Shown here: positions 1 through 5,370 of the stretch, piece by piece
Layout of the letters: each line of letters begins with the position of its first letter
Position numbering within the stretch: position 1 is the first letter of the stretch
Assembly: GCA_937893785.1 (NCBI GenBank)
Contig: CALCSP010000669.1
Span: 1-6,191 of the forward strand
Reading direction: 5' to 3'
DNA: 6,191 nt
Source: an uncultured Verrucomicrobiales bacterium
Lineage (GTDB): Bacteria > Verrucomicrobiota > Verrucomicrobiia > Verrucomicrobiales > DEV007
Notes under the pieces: generated by a model
The model's input: only the letters and a program-made list of their open reading frames with translations
Told to the model about the DNA's origin: nothing
The model's database searches: none
Program-made: the position numbers and the translations under genes

Positions 1-1
1 G

Positions 2-763
2 GCTGCCTTTATTGCATTGCGGGCACAAAAGGAACTTGGCAGCGAAATACCCGTTTTCGCCGTACCGGTATCACTGAAGTATTCCTATATCGGGAATGTC
101 CGGGAGGAAGTCCTCAACAACCTATCCGAGATCGCCCGGGAATTCGGCAACAAACTGAATCGAAATGCTCCGGTCACCGGCGAACTCAAAAGAATCAGCA
201 TCAATGTTCTCGTCCATTACCTCAAGCAACACGGTCAGCCTACTCCGAAAAACGGCCTTAACACAGATGAGCTCATCAGAGAATCCGCAGGCCTTCTCGT
301 CCGTTCACTTGAGGACAAGATGAGCCTTGCCACACGCAGCGGTGATGACCTGACAGCTAGGGTGCGCAGGATCAGGGCCGCCATCCACGGCATCCGATCC
401 GACCCCACCCGGAAAGAAGAACACGACACTGCATCCGAACACGCCGATGAAGCCATGCTTGCATTGAGAATCCTCGGCTACATGGGCGGTTACTCGTTGT
501 CCAACCCGACACTCGACCGCGTCGCCGAAACCATCACCCGCTTGCGTGAGGACATCACTTCAGAAACCGCCGCCCCCATTGGCCAGCGCGAAGCACTGGT
601 TAAAATATGTAAGCCTATTGACCTGCGTGAATACCTCGGGAAATTCAAGGAAAGTGCCCGCACGGCAATTACCAAACTGACCACCGATTGCGAGAATGCC
701 GTGCAGTCAGGAATTAATGAATTAAATAAAGATAACAGTCTACCGGGTTCAGAGCCCTTTTAA
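2..763 (+). CDS. Phospholipid/glycerol acyltransferase (PlsC-like), C-terminal part, 5' truncated by window edge
   Basis: The frame is open to the left edge, so this is the end of a longer gene. The TTG at 17 is only the first possible start inside the window and is probably not the real one. The first visible residues (AAFIALRAQKELGSEIP, then VFAVPVSLKYSY) resemble the block that follows the FPEG motif in PlsC-type acyltransferases, where a helix leads into a beta strand ending near a basic/aromatic KY pair. The catalytic HxxxxD and FPEG motifs would lie upstream, outside the window. About 200 further residues follow, mostly predicted helical, with a segment around 'GYSLSNPTLDRVAETI' and a later 'KICKPIDL' strand. 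This layout resembles long acyltransferases I recall from planctomycetes and verrucomicrobia. The likely role is acylating (lyso)phosphatidate or a related lipid at the inner membrane. Without the catalytic half the assignment rests on C-terminal resemblance. The gene ends 42 bases before the MOSC gene. Confidence 0.65.
   Translation, partial: AAFIALRAQKELGSEIPVFAVPVSLKYSYIGNVREEVLNNLSEIAREFGNKLNRNAPVTGELKRISINVLVHYLKQHGQPTPKNGLNTDELIRESAGLLVRSLEDKMSLATRSGDDLTARVRRIRAAIHGIRSDPTRKEEHDTASEHADEAMLALRILGYMGGYSLSNPTLDRVAETITRLREDITSETAAPIGQREALVKICKPIDLREYLGKFKESARTAITKLTTDCENAVQSGINELNKDNSLPGSEPF
745..761 (+). terminator. Weak terminator-like hairpin at the acyltransferase stop codon
   Basis: GGGTT (745-749) can pair with AGCCC (753-757) around a CAG loop, with one G-T wobble, and is followed directly by TTTT (758-761), which runs into the TAA stop. 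The stem has only five pairs and the T-run is short, so termination would be weak. It is the only terminator-like element between the acyltransferase and the MOSC gene and may mark an operon boundary. I see no convincing -35/-10 promoter in 764-805, although 712-735 just upstream is AT-rich. Confidence 0.3.
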
Positions 764-805
764 TCACCTCTCTGAGGATACCCCCATCGAGACCGCCATT
801 TCAAG

Positions 806-1273
806 ATGACCATCCGCCAAATCTATATCTCCGATGACCACAACTTCTATGGCAGACACAACAAGCCGCCTCGGAAAAACCCGATGATTGAAGTAAGCGA
901 AGCCGAATGTGTCGCGGGAAAGGGCATTGTCGGTGACAGGTTTTTTGACTACAAACCCGACTATAAGGGGCAGATCACCTTCTTCTCGCAGGAGGTATAC
1001 GAAGACCTATGCAATACATTTAAACTGGTGGATGTTCCCCCCTCAGTTTTCCGTCGCAATGTGATTGTCGATGGCGTTGACCTTAACGAGTTAATTGGTA
1101 GCGAATTTGAGCTCCAGGGAATCCGCTTCCTGGGCACCGTAGAGGCCAGCCCCTGTTACTGGATGAACGGTGCGGTAGCTGAGGGAGCTGAAGAAGCCAT
1201 GAAGGGCCGCGGCGGGCTGCGGGCAAAGATTCTCACCAGCGGTACCCTCCGCGCTAAACCGCCAACCGAATAG
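806..1273 (+). CDS. Small stand-alone MOSC-domain protein
   Basis: This 155-residue protein is a compact MOSC domain, the beta-barrel fold found in molybdenum cofactor sulfurase C-termini and in YiiM/YuaD-type proteins. Visible family marks are GIVGDRF (40-46), KGQITF (54-59), FRRNVIVDGVDLNELIG (82-98), the conserved cysteine in ASPCYWM (C117) and a closing GRGGLRAKIL block (134-143). In MOSC proteins this cysteine is thought to carry sulfur or contact the molybdenum cofactor. The protein has no signal peptide or membrane segment and should be cytosolic. The ATG at 806 gives the normal length, but no Shine-Dalgarno site precedes it. Its stop codon touches the GTG of mobA, so the two are probably translationally coupled. 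The context with mobA and fdhD suggests a job in cofactor handling rather than detoxification of N-hydroxylated bases, the role known for YiiM. The exact substrate is unknown. Confidence 0.88.
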   Translation: MTIRQIYISDDHNFYGRHNKPPRKNPMIEVSEAECVAGKGIVGDRFFDYKPDYKGQITFFSQEVYEDLCNTFKLVDVPPSVFRRNVIVDGVDLNELIGSEFELQGIRFLGTVEASPCYWMNGAVAEGAEEAMKGRGGLRAKILTSGTLRAKPPTE

Positions 1274-1846
1274 GTGAATTCACCCTTTGCAGCAGCCATT
1301 CTGGCCGGCGGGCGCTCAAGACGCTTCGGCACCGACAAGGCATTTCACCTCATTGGCAACAAGCCCATGTGGCTACACCAGGTTGCCAAGATAGAGCCCT
1401 TGATGCCTTCTGAAATACTCATCTCGGCAAATACGCAACAACACTTTGATACAGAGCACCGGGTTATTGTCGATGCACAAGAGGATTGCGGACCGCTAGG
1501 TGCGCTGACCAGTTGCCTGCGTGCCACAAAACTTGGTAGGTTACTGGTGGTTGCTGTCGACATTCCTGAAATCCCCATGCAATTCCTTGCCGAACTGGCC
1601 TATGCAGGTGGAGGCGCCGTGGCCGTTCATGAAGACGGAATGCCTGAGCCTCTGGCTGCCGTCTATCCCGCGGAAATTCTACCCATTGCCGAGGCTCAGC
1701 TTAAATCTGGCCAACTGGCCATGCGGGACCTTGTCACCATCGGCTTGATGGAAGGTTTATTGCAGGAACGCCGAATCAGTGATTCGGAAGTCGTTTATTT
1801 TGCGAATTGGAACGAGAATCCGGGAAGTGAAAGCAACAATGAGTGA
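1274..1846 (+). CDS. mobA: Molybdenum cofactor guanylyltransferase MobA
   Basis: MobA transfers GMP from GTP to molybdopterin-bound molybdenum, giving the MGD cofactor used by DMSO-reductase-family enzymes such as formate dehydrogenases and nitrate reductases. The 190-residue length is close to the usual size of about 195. The N-terminal nucleotide-binding signature LAGGRSRRFGTDKA (10-23) includes the expected K22. GPLGAL (73-78) follows, then the metal-binding aspartate in VAVDIP (D96; DMP is more common in the family). PEPLAAVYP (124-132) and FANWN (176-180; usually FANVN) complete the pattern. It starts with GTG immediately after the MOSC stop codon, with no spacer and no Shine-Dalgarno site, and no nearby ATG would keep the N-terminal strand. 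The last 8 bases overlap fdhD. The family also contains the cytidylyltransferase MocA; the size, motifs and fdhD neighbour favour MobA. Confidence 0.9.
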   Translation: MNSPFAAAILAGGRSRRFGTDKAFHLIGNKPMWLHQVAKIEPLMPSEILISANTQQHFDTEHRVIVDAQEDCGPLGALTSCLRATKLGRLLVVAVDIPEIPMQFLAELAYAGGGAVAVHEDGMPEPLAAVYPAEILPIAEAQLKSGQLAMRDLVTIGLMEGLLQERRISDSEVVYFANWNENPGSESNNE

Positions 1847-2648
1847 TTTTTCAAGCGAGTTTGATATCGATAAGGTTAGCCCTGATGGCAATACGACGAC
1901 GAGCGATCATATTGCCCGGGAGGAACCGCTGGAAATCCGAGTGGAGGGGCAAAGCATTGCTGTAGTGATGCGCACCCCGGGCAACGATCGTGAGCTTGCA
2001 GCCGGATTTCTTCTCAGCGAAGGGGTCGTTCAATCAGAAAAGGAAATATTTGAGATTTCCGAATGCCCCGGAAATGCCCAAAATCCGCGGGAAAAAGGCA
2101 ACTTGGTAGAGGTGATGCTCATGAAGGGCGCGAACTTTGATGCCAAATCGCTCACACGTCATGTCTTTAGCTCCTCAAGCTGCGGAATCTGTGGCAAGGC
2201 AACCATCGCATCCGTGTTTGGCAACTTCCCAAAAATCAAAACCCAAAGAGCGATTTCAACCGAAGAAATATCCTCCTACCCCGACAAATTAATTGCCGTC
2301 CAGAAAACATTCGAAAAAACAGGTGGATTGCATGCCAGTGCTATTTTTGATGAACATGGGGAAATTGTCATCCTGCGTGAGGATGTGGGCAGACACAATG
2401 CACTGGATAAGGTCATTGGCTGGTCATTACTGGAGAAAAAACTCCCGCTCAGCAATCACACACTTCTTTTAAGCGGGCGCATCTCCTTTGAACTCATGCA
2501 AAAAGCACTTGCCGCTGGCATCCCGACCGTCGCAGGCATTTCCGCACCAAGCTCGCTCGCCGTGGAATTCGCCCGGGAATCTGGACAGACACTGATCGGT
2601 TTCCTTCGCGGAGAAACCATGAACTTCTACGCTGGAAAACCCTGCTAA
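1839..2648 (+). CDS. fdhD: Formate dehydrogenase accessory sulfurtransferase FdhD
   Basis: FdhD takes sulfur from a cysteine desulfurase (IscS in E. coli) and passes it to the molybdenum or tungsten of the bis-MGD cofactor before insertion into formate dehydrogenase. The 269-residue protein shows the family pattern throughout: EEPLEIRVEG (28-37), RTPGND (45-50), AGFLLSEG (55-62), the sulfur-carrying CGIC pair (C115, C118), GGLHASAIF (162-170), REDVGRHNALDK (180-191), LSGRISFELM (211-220) and FLRGETMNFY (255-264). The E. coli protein is 277 residues. I chose the ATG at 1839 rather than an in-frame ATG at 1779, because 1779 would put 20 extra residues deep inside mobA and lacks family resemblance there. 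A purine-rich GGGAAGTG lies about 10-18 bases upstream of 1839. The ATGAGTGA overlap with mobA indicates coupled translation. No formate dehydrogenase subunit is in the window. Confidence 0.95.
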   Translation: MSDFSSEFDIDKVSPDGNTTTSDHIAREEPLEIRVEGQSIAVVMRTPGNDRELAAGFLLSEGVVQSEKEIFEISECPGNAQNPREKGNLVEVMLMKGANFDAKSLTRHVFSSSSCGICGKATIASVFGNFPKIKTQRAISTEEISSYPDKLIAVQKTFEKTGGLHASAIFDEHGEIVILREDVGRHNALDKVIGWSLLEKKLPLSNHTLLLSGRISFELMQKALAAGIPTVAGISAPSSLAVEFARESGQTLIGFLRGETMNFYAGKPC

Positions 2649-2660
2649 TCTGCCTGACAT

Positions 2661-2665
2661 AAGGA
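2661..2665 (+). promoter_or_regulatory. Shine-Dalgarno-like site of the HTH-MBL gene
   Basis: AAGGA ends two bases before the ATG at 2668, a rather tight spacing, and is the clearest Shine-Dalgarno-like sequence near any start in this window. It supports 2668 as the start and so places the helix-turn-helix-like segment within the translated protein. Confidence 0.45.
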
Positions 2666-2667
2666 TC

Positions 2668-3492
2668 ATGATTGAACTGGAGGATTTTTGTGAAGACATC
2701 ATCGGCAAGGCAATGCGCGGCATGTCGATTACTCCACCGCAACTCTCTACACTTTCCGGGGTCGGCGAAGAACACATCAAAGCCCTGCTCGAGGGTACGT
2801 TTAATGAAGAGGCAGCGCGCGCAATTGCTCCTCACCTTGCCCTCAGCGCCAATGCACTGGTATCCTGCGGTAAATCCATGTGGCGCCCTGATCCTGTTAA
2901 TATCGAAGGTCTGAAAATCTTCAACACTCCGTGGCGAAACATGAGGGTAAATGCCTTTGTGCTCTGGGATCCTAATAGCCGTCAGGCTGCGGCATTCGAT
3001 ACTGGCGCCGATTCGGGAGAAATGATCGATTTTCTTGAAAAGAAAGGCCTCACGCTGGAAGCTGTCTATCTGACCCATACACATGGCGACCATATTGCCG
3101 ACCTAGACCGCCTTCTTGACGCATTTTCTCAACCACCTGTCTATGTCAGCGAACACGAGCCGCTGCAGGGCACTATAGCCATTTCTGCCGGCCACAACGC
3201 AAAGATTGGAGGACTCACCCTTGAAACAAGGCTGACCCACGGGCACTCCAAAGGAGGCCACACCTACGTCGTTAATGGTCTGGCCCGACCTGTTGCCATT
3301 GTCGGTGATGCTCTTTTTGCTGGATCGATGGGCGGAGGCATGGTGTCATACAGCAATGCGCTGGAAACAAACCGCCAGCAAATCTTCACTCTAGCCAATG
3401 ACACGATAGTCTGCCCTGGGCATGGCCCGATGTCCTCGGTGGGTGAGGAAAAACAACACAACCCGTTTTACCCGGAATTTAAAACCAACTGA
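2668..3492 (+). CDS. Glyoxalase II-like MBL-fold hydrolase with N-terminal helix-turn-helix-like domain
   Basis: This 274-residue protein has two parts. Residues 1 to about 70 fit an Xre/lambda-repressor-like four-helix pattern: ITPPQLSTLSGVGEEHIKAL (21-40), then a helix ending in IAPHLALSANALVSCG (53-68). Residues from about 75 form a metallo-beta-lactamase domain with a complete dinuclear metal set: HTHGDH (H137, H139, D141, H142), H193 in GHSKGGH, D214 in GDALFAGSMG and H252 in PGHGP. The order and spacing resemble glyoxalase II and similar thioester or lactone hydrolases more than RNases or beta-lactamases. There is no signal peptide, so it is probably cytosolic. The putative recognition helix (GVGEEHIKALLEG) is acidic, which makes DNA binding doubtful. 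The gene lies 19 bases after fdhD and 12 before the reductase gene, so it is likely co-transcribed with both. Its substrate cannot be told from sequence. Confidence 0.85.
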   Translation: MIELEDFCEDIIGKAMRGMSITPPQLSTLSGVGEEHIKALLEGTFNEEAARAIAPHLALSANALVSCGKSMWRPDPVNIEGLKIFNTPWRNMRVNAFVLWDPNSRQAAAFDTGADSGEMIDFLEKKGLTLEAVYLTHTHGDHIADLDRLLDAFSQPPVYVSEHEPLQGTIAISAGHNAKIGGLTLETRLTHGHSKGGHTYVVNGLARPVAIVGDALFAGSMGGGMVSYSNALETNRQQIFTLANDTIVCPGHGPMSSVGEEKQHNPFYPEFKTN

Positions 3493-3504
3493 ATACATTA
3501 AATC

Positions 3505-4389
3505 ATGAGCCAAAAAATAGGATTTGTAGGAATCGGACGCATGGGTGCTAACATGGCACGCAACCTCAAGGATCGCGGTTACGAGGTAGCTGCCGTTAAT
3601 GATGTCGACAAGGAAGCCGCAGCAGAGCTTGCCGGGGAACTTGGTTGCTCACACGCTGAAACCCTGGCGGAAGTCACCGCTTCCTCTGATGTAATCTTCA
3701 CAGTGGTCACCAACGATGAAGCTATGCGCAGCATCTACTTCGCTGAGGGTGACAATCTTCTTGTCGAAGCCGCTGGAAAAACCTTCATTAATTGCGCCAC
3801 TCTCTCGCCAGGCATTCAGCAGGAGGTTGCCACTGCTGCAGAGGCGGCGGGAGCAGGTGCCCTTGAGGGTTGTATGGCCTCCAGCATCCCGCAAGCACGT
3901 GAGGGAAAACTTTACCTAATGATCGGCGGCAAGGGTGAACTCTTCGAGCAGCACAAGGGGCTACTTGATGACATGAGTATCAATCTTATGCACATAGGTG
4001 ACATTGGTCGTGCCGCACAGGTCAAGGCCCTGGTCAATATGGTGATGAATATTAATACTGCAGGACTCGCCGAGGGGCTAGGACTCGCCGACGCGCTCGG
4101 ACTGGACCTAAAAATGGTCTGTGAAGTCTTCTCGCAAACCGGAGCCAATTCCCGAGTACTGGAAACCGACGCCGAAGACATGATCGATCGTGACCATGAG
4201 GCATGGTTCAGTGCCGAACACGCTGCCAAAGATTCCGGCATTGCCGCAGATATTGCTGCCGATGCCGGAGTAAGCCTGCCTCTCAATGACGCAACCTGCG
4301 CCCAGTTCCGCAAGCTTGTCGAGGACGGCAAGGGCGATCTAGACAAGTCCGGCGTTGCGGAATTAACCTTCAAGGGACGCCATCCCTAG
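3505..4389 (+). CDS. Beta-hydroxyacid dehydrogenase (3-hydroxyisobutyrate dehydrogenase family)
   Basis: This NAD(P)-dependent reductase/dehydrogenase acts on a small beta-hydroxy acid or semialdehyde; the family includes HIBADH, tartronate semialdehyde reductase and glyoxylate/succinic semialdehyde reductases. The 294-residue length is typical. The Rossmann motif GFVGIGRMG (6-14) is intact, and D33 after the second strand hints at NAD preference. The catalytic lysine is K174 in VKALVNMV, with the usual partner N178, and AAKDSG (240-245) matches the conserved C-terminal KD pair. The substrate-binding motif, usually DAPVSGG, is EGCMASS here (121-127), although the flanking IPQAREGKLYLMIGG aligns without gaps. 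The substrate may therefore differ from the classical ones. The gene follows the MBL gene by 12 bases and no Shine-Dalgarno site is visible. It is the last gene of the plus-strand block. Confidence 0.88.
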   Translation: MSQKIGFVGIGRMGANMARNLKDRGYEVAAVNDVDKEAAAELAGELGCSHAETLAEVTASSDVIFTVVTNDEAMRSIYFAEGDNLLVEAAGKTFINCATLSPGIQQEVATAAEAAGAGALEGCMASSIPQAREGKLYLMIGGKGELFEQHKGLLDDMSINLMHIGDIGRAAQVKALVNMVMNINTAGLAEGLGLADALGLDLKMVCEVFSQTGANSRVLETDAEDMIDRDHEAWFSAEHAAKDSGIAADIAADAGVSLPLNDATCAQFRKLVEDGKGDLDKSGVAELTFKGRHP

Positions 4390-4393
4390 AAGG
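4367..4393 (+). other. Hairpin spanning the reductase stop codon
   Basis: CCTTC (4367-4371) pairs with GAAGG (4389-4393), and AGGGA (4373-4377) pairs with TCCCT (4383-4387). The two stems are separated by one A-A mismatch and close a CGCCA loop, giving ten pairs. The hairpin covers the TAG stop (4387-4389). It has no T-run on either strand, so it is not a standard intrinsic terminator. It may protect the 3' end or assist termination between the convergent genes. Confidence 0.4.
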
Positions 4394-4404
4394 GAACATC
4401 CCTT
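4390..4404 (+). other. Second, mutually exclusive hairpin in the convergent gap
   Basis: AAGGGA (4390-4395) pairs perfectly with TCCCTT (4399-4404) around an ACA loop. It shares 4390-4393 with the preceding hairpin, so only one can form at a time. The pairing is symmetric and could form in transcripts from either strand. The following plus-strand bases (AGCCTAAAAAG) contain no T-run. Confidence 0.4.
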
Positions 4405-4422
4405 AGCCTAAAAAGATAATCA

Positions 4423-5343
4423 TCACCCGCCGATTGCTCTGCGCAGGGCATCTAGCTGTAAAGGCACCTCCTTAAAAGGGTCGCCGTTTGCTTCGTATTC
4501 TAGTGCCACATACCCCTGGTAACCGGCATCACGAAGAATCTTTGCCACTCGCCCCATGTCGGCGGGAACCTTTTCTTTTTGTCCAGCGGCACGCATCTCC
4601 ACCTTTACCTGCACATTAACCGCGTAGGGGGCAATCTTTGCTAGATCGGCATAAGGATCCTCAGTATGAAAATTCCCAGTATCCAGATTCACCCCAAACC
4701 AAGGGCTCTTGACTGCTGCAATAATCTCAAGCATGCCCTCGGCACGGGCGACGATGCCCCCGTGATTTTCCAAACCAAGGAATACCCCTTTAGTGCCGGC
4801 GTATTCACAGCATTCCTCCAACGCGGAAATACACAGCTTGCGCGCATGCGCCTCATCAAGTCCCTTGGCACCTCCGGCAAAAACCCTGACATGAGGTGCA
4901 CCCAACACTGCAGCCTTGTCAATCCATGCCTTGACCGCAGCAACCTGCTCATCACGTGCCCGCCCCATCGGCAGAGCAAAGTTGTTTCCCACGGCCGTTC
5001 CGCTGATCTCGATTCCCCGAAGAAAAGCATAGTGTTTAAGACCAAGATAATAGGCATCATCAGCGTCACCCTGAAAAAAATAACTAGTCAACTCCGTTCC
5101 CTCGCAGCCGTAATCAGCGCAAAGGTCAATGAACTGGCGCATGTCAATGGCGCGGCCGGTGGGGTTTTGTGCTTTCCCCTTCATCCATCGGAAGTGCCTG
5201 CGGAAGGAATAAGCCGCCACACTTAGCTTCATGCGCGCCTGCCCCTTTCTCACAATTGGTTCAATTGCCGACAATGGATTACCTGATAAGACAAGACCGG
5301 CTCCGGCCATGGCTCCTGATTTTAATAAAAAACGTCGCTGCAT
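4423..5343 (-). CDS. Exported sugar phosphate isomerase/epimerase-like TIM-barrel protein
   Basis: This 306-residue protein belongs to the xylose isomerase-like TIM-barrel (AP endonuclease 2) superfamily, whose members isomerise, epimerise or dehydrate sugars and inositols. The N-terminus is a twin-arginine signal: RRFLLK (3-8), a hydrophobic AMAGAGLVL stretch (11-19) and a likely cleavage near LSA (24-26). It should therefore be folded before export to the periplasm. The barrel starts at MKLSVAAYSF (38-47). Probable metal and active-site residues are E192 (GLENHGG), D221 (NLDTGNF) and E282 or E284 (ALEYE). At VNVQVKVE, Q245 sits where many relatives have His. The ATG at 5343 is fixed by the signal peptide, but no Shine-Dalgarno site precedes it on this strand. 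The gene lies 18 bases after the sulfatase and is probably co-transcribed with it, suggesting work on sugars released from sulfated glycans. The actual substrate is unknown. Confidence 0.85.
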   Translation of the reverse strand: MQRRFLLKSGAMAGAGLVLSGNPLSAIEPIVRKGQARMKLSVAAYSFRRHFRWMKGKAQNPTGRAIDMRQFIDLCADYGCEGTELTSYFFQGDADDAYYLGLKHYAFLRGIEISGTAVGNNFALPMGRARDEQVAAVKAWIDKAAVLGAPHVRVFAGGAKGLDEAHARKLCISALEECCEYAGTKGVFLGLENHGGIVARAEGMLEIIAAVKSPWFGVNLDTGNFHTEDPYADLAKIAPYAVNVQVKVEMRAAGQKEKVPADMGRVAKILRDAGYQGYVALEYEANGDPFKEVPLQLDALRRAIGG

Positions 5344-5349
5344 ATTTTT

Positions 5350-5370
5350 AAGGAGTGAGCTTCACTTTTT
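5350..5370. repeat. Inverted repeat between the sulfatase and TIM-barrel genes
   Basis: AGTGA (5354-5358) and TCACT (5362-5366) form a perfect inverted repeat around GCT. In plus-strand RNA the stem can extend with two G-U and two A-U pairs and ends in a T-run (5366-5370), which looks terminator-like. In the minus-strand transcript, where the genes lie, the extension is broken by A-C mismatches. It overlaps the sulfatase stop codon. It may be chance or a minor processing element. Confidence 0.25.

Noticed and set aside
764..805. Possible riboswitch, such as a Moco RNA motif, upstream of the cofactor genes
   Set aside because: The gap is only 42 bases and contains just a four-pair CCTC/GAGG stem; a Moco riboswitch needs a much longer structured leader.
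1779..1838. Upstream in-frame start for fdhD
   Set aside because: It would add 20 residues without family resemblance and overlap mobA by 68 bases; ATG 1839 gives the normal length and the usual coupled overlap.
2494..3093. Minus-strand open frame of 199 codons across the fdhD/MBL junction
   Set aside because: It is antisense to two well-supported genes, and its translation is rich in Cys, Arg and Ser without recognisable motifs.
4063..4091. Perfect 11-base direct repeat (GGACTCGCCGA at 4063 and 4081) in the reductase gene
   Set aside because: The 18-base spacing keeps the frame and encodes the family's conserved AEGLGLADALGLD helix; repeated GLA codons explain it without a mobile or regulatory repeat.
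3912..4373. Minus-strand open frame of 153 codons opposite the reductase gene
   Set aside because: It is Ser- and Ala-rich, low-complexity antisense sequence produced by the codon pattern of the opposite strand.
4666..5226. Plus-strand open frame of 186 codons opposite the TIM-barrel gene
   Set aside because: It lies fully antisense to a gene with clear family motifs and a signal peptide; its translation shows no domain pattern and reads as a mirror of the real codons.
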